Notes under the pieces: generated by a model
What the model saw: the letters and a program-made list of their open reading frames with translations, nothing else
Database searches by the model: none
What the model was told of the DNA's origin: nothing
Assembly (NCBI GenBank): GCA_009731375.1
Contig: BJOX01000218.1
Coordinates: 539,797-579,468 of the forward strand
Direction of reading: 5' to 3'
Origin: Paulinella micropora
Taxonomy: Eukaryota; Cercozoa; Imbricatea; Euglyphida
DNA length: 39,672 nt
Shown here: in pieces, positions 1 to 8,800 of the stretch
How positions within the stretch are numbered: position 1 is the first letter of the stretch
Layout of the letters: every line of letters begins with the position of its first letter
Made by a program: the position numbers and the translations under genes

Positions 1-174
1 CGGTCCGTCTGGACCAGTATTTTCATTGAACATACCGGTCCGTCTGGAAGTGTTGGAACTGCCCTTGCGGGGGTGTCATTACAGCCTATCGTCAATTCTT
101 CGTACTCCCCTCACGGGTGAGACGATGGAGGCGCATGTGCAGAAATGCATCAGCCATTGACAGAGAAGCACTAT
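1..174. other. Left flank, start of window
   Basis: No gene is supported here. The phrase CCGGTCCGTCTGGA occurs twice near the start (about 1-14, partial, and 36-49), a short direct repeat with about 35 bp spacing. Base composition and the neighbouring microsatellites suggest host chromosome rather than viral DNA. Confidence 0.4.
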
Positions 175-240
175 CATTATTATTATTATTATTATTATCA
201 TTATTATTGTTATCATTATTATTGTTGTTAGTGTTGTTGT
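175..240. repeat. (ATT)n / (GTT)n microsatellite
   Basis: A run of imperfect ATT triplets passes into GTT triplets. It produces only Asn-rich or low-complexity translations, so no gene is called. Confidence 0.85.
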
Positions 241-421
241 TGTGACAATTGCTTATAATTACAGAGCTAGTTACCTGGGTAAATATCAAAATGGAAAGGA
301 GATTGTTGTTGTTGATTATTCTTTCCATTCTCATTTCCATTCTGTTACCATGATGTGCTGCTGTCGCACCTTACTGGAGCGCTGCATCCAAGAATCCCAA
401 TATCCCTATTTTACAAACAAA

Positions 422-423
422 AC

Positions 424-454
<31 letters not shown>

Positions 455-466
455 GTACTTATATAA
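422..466. repeat. (TA)n microsatellite
   Basis: Alternating TA with occasional TG steps. A reading frame on the minus strand just right of it (459-650, 63 codons) has a non-repetitive composition and could be part of a host gene, but I do not recognise it and see no start or splice context. Confidence 0.8.
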
Positions 467-699
467 CTGAAAGCAAAAAAGTTACTTCGATGACTGCTTT
501 GTCTTTTCTTTTCTTGGACACTCCCATTGCAGGATTCATCCGGACCGTGCCTACAAGCAAGTTTTTTGCTTGCTTGACTGTGCAGCCCAACATTTCTGAG
601 ACTTCTTCTGGTAGGATTGCGTTGACTTTGAAATAGATTTTTCCTTCCATATCACCACCAATGGGTGCTGACAGTAAGTCATTTTTTCCAATGAATTCG

Positions 700-960
700 T
701 CCTTCTTCTTCTTCTTCCCTTGTCCTTGTTCTTCTTCTTCTTCTTCTTCTTCTTCTTGTCATTTTTGTTCTTCTTGTTCTTCTTGTTTTTCCAAATCGAC
801 CACTTCTTCACTTTTTTTTCTTCTCTGCCTTTTGTCCTTCTCCTTCTTCTTCTCCTTCTTCTTCTTCTTCTCCTTCTTCGTCCTTGCGCACTTGCTTACC
901 CTTTTTCTTCCCTGCCTTTGTTCTCTCATTTGCGCTCCTTGTTCTTTTGTTTCCCTTCTT
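700..960. repeat. (TTC)n pyrimidine-rich tract
   Basis: TTC/CTT triplets dominate, so the + strand reads as Ser/Phe/Leu runs and the minus strand as Lys/Glu/Arg runs. These translations are composition artefacts unless the minus strand is a host gene encoding a highly charged protein. Confidence 0.8.
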
Positions 961-1000
961 GAGCACTGCTACACTTTGCATTTTCTCCCTGCCTTTTGTT

Positions 1001-1290
1001 CATCTTCTGACATCCCCACTTTTCCTCTCCTTGTTGTTCTTCTTTTTTCTAGCACTCCCTCATCTTTCTTGCCCTGTGCTTGCTCCCCTGCCTTTTGTCC
1101 ATCTTCTGACATGCCCACTTTTCCTCTCCTTGTTGTTCTTGTTTTTTCTAGCACTCCCTCATCTTTCTGGCCCTGTGCTTGCTCCACTGCCTTTGTCCAT
1201 CTTCTGACATCCCCACTTTTCCTCTCCTTATTGTTCTTCTTTTTTCTAGCACTCCCTCATCTTTCTGGCCCTGTGCTTGCTCACGGTTCC
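1001..1290. repeat. About 99-bp tandem repeat, three copies
   Basis: Three copies begin with CATCTTCTGACAT at 1001, 1100 and about 1198. The first spacing is 99 bp (33 codons) and the second about 98. On the minus strand the copies stay open as a charged 33-residue repeat containing DEGVLEK and RRGKVGMSED, so this could be a repeat-bearing exon of a host gene. The 98-bp step breaks its frame. The function is unknown. Confidence 0.75.
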
Positions 1291-1436
1291 TTTTCTTTCC
1301 ACTTTCCTTGCTTGCTCCTATCTGCTTTTGCTTCTGCTCCAGCTTCTGCTTCTGCGCCAGCTTCTGCCTCAGCTCCCTCTGCATCTCCTCCAACTTCTTG
1401 TGCATATCTTGTATTTCCCCATTTATATCCTCCCCC

Positions 1437-1712
1437 TACAACAAGAGTAAGAGAAGGGAAGAGGAGGGAAAGGAGAAGGGAAGAGGAGGGAAATGAAAAG
1501 GGAAGAGGAGGGAAAGGAGGAGGGAAAAGAGGAGGGAAGAGAGGAGAAGGGAGAGGAGAAGGGAAAGGAGAAGGGACTTTTGCCTGCCGGTGGCTCTCTT
1601 CTGTACATTACAATACATGATAATGTAATGTAATCTGTGATTACAGCATGCAAGAAGAAGGGAAGGAAGAAAGGAAAGTAGAAGGGAAAGGAGGAGAAAG
1701 GAGAAGAGAATT
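1437..1712. repeat. Polypurine (GA-rich) tract
   Basis: Two blocks of GAAGGGAGAGGAGGG-like purines (about 1440-1575 and 1648-1712) flank about 70 bp of mixed sequence. Both strands are open by composition alone. I see no gene from here to the poly-C run at 1862. Confidence 0.75.
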
Positions 1713-1858
1713 GGCGACCGAACTTTGCGGCTTTCTTCTGCATTCGATCCTGGTCCTTTCAAGTCGGGAAAAGTGGCATTCGACTGTTCAGGCCACGCGC
1801 TATCAGAATCTGCAATAAAAAATATTTGGTGGTGGAGCCGGGCCCACTGCGCTGTGTG

Positions 1859-1861
<3 letters not shown>

Positions 1862-1949
<88 letters not shown>
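1862..1949. repeat. Poly-C run of 88 bases next to an assembly gap
   Basis: An uninterrupted C homopolymer runs directly into 174 unknown bases (1950-2123). A matching 18-base G run sits at the right edge of the next gap (3242-3259). Such homopolymers commonly break assemblies, and the length given is unlikely to be exact. Confidence 0.9.
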
Positions 1950-2123
1950 NNNNNNNNNNNNNNNNNNNNNNNNNNNNNNNNNNNNNNNNNNNNNNNNNNN
2001 NNNNNNNNNNNNNNNNNNNNNNNNNNNNNNNNNNNNNNNNNNNNNNNNNNNNNNNNNNNNNNNNNNNNNNNNNNNNNNNNNNNNNNNNNNNNNNNNNNNN
2101 NNNNNNNNNNNNNNNNNNNNNNN
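1950..2123. other. Assembly gap (174 N)
   Basis: Unknown bases. The left edge is a poly-C homopolymer and the right edge is inside a 108-bp tandem repeat, so both sides explain an assembly failure. Confidence 0.99.
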
Positions 2124-2702
2124 AGTGAAGGTGGAGCGGCAGTCACAGAAGCTGACGCCACAGCCAGCAGCAGGCGGCAGCGGGCATGAGATGCCCGCAG
2201 CCAGCAGGCAGCAGGCCGAGGCGGAAGTGGTAGTGAAGGTGGAGCTGCAGTCACAGAAGCTGACGCCACAGCCAGCAGCAGGCGGCAGCGGGCATGAGAC
2301 GCCCGCAGCCAGCAGGCAGCAGGCCGAGGCGGAAGTGGCAGGGGCAGCAGAGCTACAGTCACAGACACCGACGCAGCAGCAGCAGCAGCAACTGGCTGAG
2401 GCTGACCAGAAGCACCACTACCTCAAGCTACAAGCAGCTACCAAAGAAGAAGAGCAAGAGCACGGCTGGGACCGCGGCGAGAAGACGCCTGGCATCTGGG
2501 TCCTGTGGAAAGATGAGGAGTGCTGGACCATGGAGCCCCTTTCTGCCGTGCTGACTTGGAGGGACGAAGACGGCGATGCAGAGTGCGCGCGTCGTTGGCG
2601 TGCCGATGTGTACTCCAAGGTGCTCTGCAAGCCAGGCCAAGAGTTCGTGCCGGCGGGCGACGTGACTGGGCTGGACATCAGGCCTGGCGCAGAGTACGAC
2701 AC
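2124..2702 (+). CDS. Gene fragment with 36-residue tandem repeats (both ends lost in gaps)
   Basis: An open + strand frame (reading from 2125) runs from one gap into the next, so both ends are missing. It starts with two near-identical 108-bp units (2124 and 2232), each encoding 36 residues rich in Gln, Ala, Pro and Gly with the core QSQKLTPQPAAGGSGHE. A degenerate third unit and a Gln run follow (about 2370-2390). The rest (about 2400-2702) is non-repetitive and looks coding, with aromatic and acidic residues such as GIWVLWKDEECW. I do not recognise a family. GC content and style are closer to the viral block than to the microsatellite flank, but ownership by host or virus cannot be decided. 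Confidence 0.5.
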
Positions 2703-3241
2703 NNNNNNNNNNNNNNNNNNNNNNNNNNNNNNNNNNNNNNNNNNNNNNNNNNNNNNNNNNNNNNNNNNNNNNNNNNNNNNNNNNNNNNNNNNNNNNNNNN
2801 NNNNNNNNNNNNNNNNNNNNNNNNNNNNNNNNNNNNNNNNNNNNNNNNNNNNNNNNNNNNNNNNNNNNNNNNNNNNNNNNNNNNNNNNNNNNNNNNNNNN
2901 NNNNNNNNNNNNNNNNNNNNNNNNNNNNNNNNNNNNNNNNNNNNNNNNNNNNNNNNNNNNNNNNNNNNNNNNNNNNNNNNNNNNNNNNNNNNNNNNNNNN
3001 NNNNNNNNNNNNNNNNNNNNNNNNNNNNNNNNNNNNNNNNNNNNNNNNNNNNNNNNNNNNNNNNNNNNNNNNNNNNNNNNNNNNNNNNNNNNNNNNNNNN
3101 NNNNNNNNNNNNNNNNNNNNNNNNNNNNNNNNNNNNNNNNNNNNNNNNNNNNNNNNNNNNNNNNNNNNNNNNNNNNNNNNNNNNNNNNNNNNNNNNNNNN
3201 NNNNNNNNNNNNNNNNNNNNNNNNNNNNNNNNNNNNNNNNN
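2703..3241. other. Assembly gap (539 N)
   Basis: Unknown bases, followed by an 18-base G run (3242-3259). The gene fragment on its left continues into the gap. Confidence 0.99.
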
Positions 3242-3261
3242 GGGGGGGGGGGGGGGGGGCA

Positions 3262-3334
3262 CCTGCCTACCACCCTAGTGACCAGACAAGTGCACCAGTG
3301 CCACACTGGTTTGGTCACTGGGGTGGTAGGTGGG
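3262..3334. repeat. Inverted-repeat element B, copy 1
   Basis: An imperfect inverted repeat. The left arm CCTACCACCCTAGTGACCA is matched by a right arm TGGTCACTGGGGTGGTAGG, with about 27 bases between them. It would form a long hairpin. A second copy lies at 3612-3676. Confidence 0.8.
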
Positions 3335-3371
3335 TGTCCCCCCCTTTGCCCCTTCCGCCTCTTTTTTGTGG

Positions 3372-3437
3372 GTGGTTCGGATCTGACCTTACCTAGAAAG
3401 TACACTCTATAAGATATGGCGGGCACGTTCGAACCAC
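3372..3437. repeat. GTGGTTCG...CGAACCAC hairpin element A, copy 1
   Basis: A 66-bp unit bounded by the inverted 8-mers GTGGTTCG and CGAACCAC. The core reads ACCTAGAAAGTACACTCTAT followed by AAGATATGGCGGGCACG. It is the first of six related units up to 4190. Confidence 0.8.
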
Positions 3438-3473
3438 TGTTTTTTTTCCACGGAAAACTTCCCGTGAAAATGA

Positions 3474-3539
3474 GTGGTTCGAATCTGCCCTTACCTAGAA
3501 AGTACACTCTATAAGATATGGCGGGCGCGTTCGAACCAC
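3474..3539. repeat. Hairpin element A, copy 2
   Basis: Same boundaries and almost the same core as the unit at 3372. Between the two lies a small palindrome, CACGGAAAACTTCCCGTG (about 3449-3466), which recurs between copies 3 and 4. Confidence 0.8.
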
Positions 3540-3611
3540 ACACCAAAAAAAAAGAGGCAGAAGAAGAAGAAGTGGCAGAGGAGAAGGCAGAGGAGAGGGG
3601 GAGGCCCACCG

Positions 3612-3676
3612 TCTACCACCCCGGTGACCAGCCAAGTGCACTAGTGGCACACTGAGTTGGTCACTAGGGTAGTAGG
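3612..3676. repeat. Inverted-repeat element B, copy 2
   Basis: Left arm CTACCACCCCGGTGACCA and right arm TGGTCACTAGGGTAGTAG surround about 27 bases. It is diverged from the copy at 3262, yet arm pairing is kept by G-T and compensating changes, which suggests the hairpin itself is what is copied. Confidence 0.75.
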
Positions 3677-3730
3677 TGGGTGGCATCCCCCCCGCCCCTG
3701 CCCCTTCCTTCCGCCTCTTTTTTTTTATGG

Positions 3731-3797
3731 GTGGTTCGAATTCGCCCTTACCTAGAAAGTACAGACTATAGATACCTGGTAGGCACGTTCGAACCAC
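3731..3797. repeat. Hairpin element A, copy 3
   Basis: Terminal inverted 8-mers are intact. The core is diverged (AGTACAGACTATAGATACC instead of the common form). Confidence 0.75.
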
Positions 3798-3838
3798 TGT
3801 TTTTTTTTTCATTCACGGAAAACTTCCCGTGAAAACGA

Positions 3839-3905
3839 GTGGTTCGAACCCGTCCTTACCTGGAAAGTACTCTCTATAAGATATGGCGGGCACGTTTGTG
3901 CCACC
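3839..3905. repeat. Hairpin element A, copy 4 (degenerate right arm)
   Basis: The left arm GTGGTTCG and the core are clear. The right arm has decayed to TTTGTGCCACC. Confidence 0.65.
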
Positions 3906-3969
3906 GATTTTGGCGCGCATTTCCGTTTTTCGAATCCGATGCCACAGTGGCGGGTGGTGGCACCGGAGA

Positions 3970-4046
3970 GTGGTTCGTTTTTGACCTTGACCAGAAAGTG
4001 TACTCTATAAGATGACTGGGTGGCGCAGGTGCCAGAAACGAACCAC
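3970..4046. repeat. Hairpin element A, copy 5 (longer arms)
   Basis: The arms extend to GTGGTTCGTTTTTG and CCAGAAACGAACCAC. The core CCAGAAAGTGTACTCTATAA is a variant of the one in copies 1-2. Copies 5 and 6 form a subfamily and are separated by a GCC-rich inverted stretch (about 4047-4114). Confidence 0.75.
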
Positions 4047-4114
4047 CAGCGCCGCCGCCGCCGCCGCTGCCACCGCCGCCGCCGGCGCCACGGCTGCCGC
4101 CGGTGGCGGTGGCG

Positions 4115-4190
4115 GTGGTTCGTTTTTGACCTTGACCAGAAAGTGTACTCTTATAAGATGTGGGGTGGCGCAAATCCAAAAACGAACCAC
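4115..4190. repeat. Hairpin element A, copy 6 (longer arms)
   Basis: Same subfamily as copy 5, with the core CCAGAAAGTGTACTCTTATA and long arms. It ends about 85 bp before the first clearly viral-type gene (stop codon at 4274 on the minus strand). Confidence 0.75.
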
Positions 4191-4273
4191 CGCATTGTTT
4201 TAGAAAAAAGAGTAGGGTGGGCGCCCTTGGCTGTTCGCAGGGGTCTGGCTCTGCGAGTACTTCTGTTTCATAT

Positions 4274-5405
4274 TTAATGTTGGATGAAAGAGGGCATGCT
4301 AACCAAGAAGGGCCATTCATTGGAGGGAGGCGGTTTATCGGAAAGTGAAAACACAGTGTTCAGGCGATGCACCATGTGCTCAAAGACTGCCTTGAGCCCG
4401 GCGTTTAGGCGGTGCTCGACAAAAGTCCAGTACATGCGCTGGTACCGACAGTACAGACTCCAGGCCCACTCGCGATCGACACCGTCGGGGATGTTAAGGA
4501 ATTTCTGCGCTCGATAAGCATTGACGGTTGTCTCTCAGCCAGGCAGTCGCTGCCGCTTCCTTGAAGACCGAGTCAGTGTACAGTGCCTGTGCTGCCCGAG
4601 ACTGCACCACAGTCCAATACCCGTGTTCGTGTAGAGGGAAAAGCGGTGACAGCGCTTGGGCGGCAATCATGGACTGCTGCCAGAACTCGGCGTTGGCCAG
4701 TGTGCCAGCTGGCAAAGGGTCGTAATACACCCGCGGTTCGAGGTACGAGCAGATGATCTTCGCCATTTCTGGGATCAGGTAGGGGTCCAATGCTATCGGG
4801 GCCGCGTGGGCAGGAAGTAGCAGCTCTGCGACGTCGCGGGGAGAACGCCAGCAGCTGCCCAGAATATTCACGTCCAAGACAGATAACAACGTGGTGTGTG
4901 GATAGGCTGAACAATACAATTTCTGTGTGGCTTCGGGGAAGTAAATCACCAGGTCGCGCTTGGCAGGGTCCTGGCCAAGGACGAGCGAGGCCCGCAGAAG
5001 AGGTTGGTGAGGAAAAAGGTCGCCTTTGATCTTCGGTGCCGAGCCGACTTCTTGTACGAGGGCGTCCATCTCCGCTTGAGTAGAGGGCGCCTGGCTGGTT
5101 CCGCGAGTCAGCGTGTCAAGACTGAGCGCGGCTCTGGTACCAGGAAGTGACAGGTTGGTTCTGCGGACAAACGCTGTCAGGCCCGGCTGCCTGCTCGCCA
5201 GCAGCCGGCGGCGCTTGGCGCCCTTTTCTTGGTCGAGGGTGGCGGCGCCGTTGATAGCGGTAAATTTTCTGTGTATTTTTTTTCTTGGGACTTCGGCGAT
5301 TCTCAGCTGGGCTGGTTGTGAGGGTGGTTGTGTACCGTCCGTTACTGTCGACTTAGGTCGAGGTGGCACGCGGGCACGCTCCCTCTTCTCCCTTCCCGCC
5401 GACAT
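4274..5405 (-). CDS. Unrecognised protein of about 375 residues, one frame break
   Basis: A long minus-strand frame from the ATG at 5405 runs to about 4520. A one-base shift there (AA pair in GACAACC) opens a second frame that continues without stops to TAA at 4274. The second part looks coding: it is rich in Trp and Tyr, with WAWSLYCRYQRMYW. The N-terminal 60 residues are basic and Pro-rich, perhaps a nuclear localisation region. The middle and C-terminal parts look globular and alpha-helical. I recognise no family. The gene diverges from the replication protein at 5840, with a repeat-rich 430-bp spacer that could drive both. The start codon overlaps an iteron copy, so the true start may be downstream. 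Confidence 0.6.
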
Positions 5406-5595
5406 TGTGGACCGTTACTTTCCCGCCGACATTGTGCAAGTATCACGTGTCGAGTTTAAGAGACAAGAAAATTTCGCCGGGTTCACCGGTGGCTTGGGTC
5501 GAGGTGGCACGCGTTGGCCGTTACTTTCCCTTCTCCCCTCTCCCTTCTCCCTTCCCGCCGGCATTGTGGACCGTTACTTTCCCGCCGACATTGTG
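5395..5595. repeat. Four iterons CCCGCCGACATTGTG
   Basis: The 15-mer CCCGCCGACATTGTG (one copy with GGCATT) occurs at 5395-5409, 5422-5436, 5554-5568 and 5581-5595. It is arranged as two pairs with 27-bp internal spacing and 159 bp between pairs. The pairs are part of a larger imperfect duplication that also includes GTCGAGGTGGCACGCG. The position between divergent genes and next to the gene for a UL9-like origin-binding helicase fits a replication origin or a duplicated promoter; I cannot separate the two. Confidence 0.7.
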
Positions 5596-5699
5596 CAAGG
5601 CACGCGTGCCTGACCTGGTTCGGTTCTGGCCTTGTCGCCTTCAGACTTGCTTCTTCTCTGAAGCAAGCAAGTGACCTGAGCCGGAACGAGAGTATTGCC

Positions 5700-5790
5700 A
5701 AAATTTCCCTGTGTCCGCAAAACCAGTGAAATTTTCGCGAAAATTTCCGTGTGGCCGCAAAACCCGTCAAAATTTTCGCTCCCTGGGAAA
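5700..5790. promoter_or_regulatory. Perfect palindrome and direct repeats upstream of the replication gene
   Basis: The 18-base perfect palindrome AAATTTTCGCGAAAATTT lies at 5729-5746. It is embedded in two direct copies of a unit reading AAATTTCC, then GTGT/GTGG, then CCGCAAAACC, then AAATTTTCGC. The TTTTCGCGAAAA core resembles E2F-type cell-cycle sites. The block ends about 50 bp before the start codon at 5840, so it may be the early promoter and/or part of an origin. Confidence 0.55.
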
Positions 5791-5839
5791 ATGCGGCAAA
5801 AAACGTTTCTGCGTGTGTCTCTGTGTATAGTGACCAGCG

Positions 5840-8800
5840 ATGGACGAGGAAACCATGCTGGATTGCTCGCCGCCTCCTTCGCCCGGGCCCGTGGAGTTCT
5901 ATGTGGATGAAGTGGAAAATGACGAAGAGGAGGAGGAGAACGCGGACGAAGAGAAGAAACAGCAGCGCGAAGAGGGCGACAGCGGGAGTGGAGGAGGCAA
6001 GCCAGCGCTCGTGCTGTACGAGACAGCGGACTTGGTCAAGGTGCGAGACCTGCTCCAGGACGAAAGAGTGAAACTACAGGCGGTACCTGCTGGCCCTGTA
6101 CACCAACGTGAACGAGAAGGGCAAACTGGAGGTGGCGTACCGCTTGCCGCGCGGGGTGCAGGCCCCGCGCAAGTCCAAAAAGTGCCCTGAAGCCGCTCTG
6201 CCGGGCTGCCGCTTGTACGCAGAGCACGGGCTGCAGTCGGCGCCAAGGGAACTGAGGAGGCTCACCCTGTCGGACACGCTGGAGCTGGACATACGAAACT
6301 CGGTGCCCTTCTTTCTGCACTGGCTGGCCTCGGAGCTTGAGTCGTCGCCCGCGGACGATCTGGCGCCGCTGCGGGAGTTCGTGACCGATCGCGAAGGCTT
6401 CTTCCGCCGCGTCAAGGAGTCATTGCATGTCACGGACGACGCGTTTGTCAAGGACGTTATGCTCCGCCTCGTGCATGGCGGAGTGCTGATACGGCTCCCC
6501 GGTGCCACTACGGACGTCAAAATGGACGCGTACCCCATTCTGGCCGACCTGCAGTGCAGCGTCAAGCTGGCTGTGCAAGGGCTGGCCAAGTACTTTCCCA
6601 AGCTGTGGGCCTGGTGCGAGAAGACCAAGAGCCAGACAGAGAGCCCCGACGGTCGCATCAAGTTTTACAACCTGCGGGGCAGGTTCGTCCACTTCCTGAC
6701 GACCCGTTTCGAGAACGAAGTGATGATGCGCGTGATCGACTACTTTGGCAAAGACAACGTGAGCACGCTGGTGCACGACGCGGTGTTCGTGCGAGCCGCC
6801 GAGATCGACGTGGCGAAGCTGAACCAGCACATCGCGGACGGCGGCGCGCTCTCTGGCGTGGAAAAGCCTCGTCCCGACAGCAAGTCGATCGTGGTGGACG
6901 GCGTGCGCATGCCTGTCCCGATGCTGTCGCCTCCTAGCGACCTCCAGTGGCGAGTCACCCCAGTGAGAGAGAACCCGGGCGACCGCGAAGCCGTTTATCT
7001 GCGCGACCTATCCGACGGGGACTCTGCTAAGGTCACTGGGTTCCAGCACACGATCGTCTACCGCACGGAGCAAGACTTGTACCTCAAGACGTTCCGCGGC
7101 GACGGCTACCAGGAGAGAGTGATGCACAGGGTCTCCTTCGAGCAAGCTCGCTACGCAGTGATCAATGGCCACACGGGGATGGGCAAGACACACTGCGGCT
7201 TCGCTGCAGTTCGCGAACTGCTGGCGCAGAACCCCGCCGCCAAGATTGTCTGGGTTGTCGGCCGAACGTCATAGGCCCAGAACTCGGACACGCGGTTGGA
7301 GAACTACCTGGCGGGCCACGGAATACAGGCTGGCGTGATCATGTACGAGAACGCTACCAGGAAGGAGATCCACGAGGCGCGCATCATCATGATCCAGTAC
7401 GAGTCTATCTGGAAGCTAATGTCTGCCTCGGCACAGGCCAAGGGCCGGGCGGAGTTCCAGTTGTACCAGATGGTAGTCGTCGACGAAGCGATGCTCATCT
7501 TCAATCAGAGCATTTCTGTCGAGATCAACGGGACCAACCTGCGACAGAACGACGTCATCTTCAGGGCGCTGTGCGGGATGGCCGAGCGTGTACTTATCTT
7601 GGACAAGGACTGCGACAAGTCACCGCACCTGCGCGACTGGTTGCTGTGCGACGGGGGCGGAGTGGCTAGAAGGGAAGGGAGAGCGTCGCTGGAGGAGGCG
7701 CAAAACGACATACGGTTCCACTACTACAAGTACGTGCCTCCACATTTGCGGAGAGGCCTGGAGGTGACTTCCGAATTTGATGACTGGCTAGGAAAGATTA
7801 TAGACGGCCTGCGCAACGGGCGCAAGATGCTGGTCGCCTGCCACACTCAGCGAGCGGCGGCGGCCCTGTACGACATGCTACAGAAGCTGTTCCCTGATAT
7901 CGCGTCCGTGAGGCCGTGCGCGCCCGGCACGAGAGGCAACGTCCGGACGACTGTTAACAGAGACCCGAAGAAGCGCACCCAAGAGGAGAAGGAGATCTAC
8001 GAGCGAGAGAACAGGATCAGGGCGACATGGCAGGACGGCAACTTCATCAAGTTGCTGGACGGCCAGACTTGTAAGAGCACAAGCAAGTTTCTGATGGCGA
8101 CTATCAACGCGTTCTTCAAAGACGACCCGTCCAAAGAGGGGACGCCTCGCCTGCTGATTCACACGAGCAAGATGTGTGTCGCGGTGGATATCCAGACCCT
8201 GGTCGACCAAGTCTTTCTGCACTGCGCGTACGAAAAGGAGATTTCGAAGCTGGGCCCACCGGCGCGGATCATGGCACAGATGCTAATGAGAGCGCGCCGG
8301 GTCAGGGACCCGACCATCTGCGCGTACTTCGGCGAAGGCGGGATCCCGGCCCCTCGTTGTTTCGAGAGCAGGCAGAAGACGACTCTGCCTTGGGAACACT
8401 GCGAGGTTTTCAAGCAGTACGAGGCCAACTACTCCGCCAAGGAGGCGCGCATGAGGGCCCTGCACAGAGTGAAAGGCGTGCTTTCGCCCTGGTGCGTGAT
8501 CGACCGGGGCTACGACTGGGTGCGGGTGGAGGATCAGGCGGGTGTTTTCAAGATGGTTGAGGTGCCCAGCTCGCTGAAGCTGCGGCTGATCGCGTCCTTG
8601 GCGGAGCAGCGGCGTTGCAGGGGCCCTGCCATGTGGGAGTGGCTCGTCCAGGATTTCCAGGTGGTCGTACCGCCAATCATGACGGACAAGGAGCGCAGAC
8701 AGAAAGCAGACGACAAGGCGAGACAGNNNNNNNNNNATGGCTCGTCCAGGATTTCCGGGTGGTCGTGCCACCGATCATGACGGACGAAGAGCGCAAGCAG

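Noticed and set aside
661-1620. 319-codon + strand frame rich in Ser, Phe and Leu
   Set aside because: Composition of the TTC-rich tract and tandem repeats; no domain and no conserved pattern.
7272-7274. Explaining the TAG as part of a mini-intron
   Set aside because: The residues on both sides belong to the conserved helicase region, and no consensus GT donor lies at a distance that would remove only non-conserved sequence.
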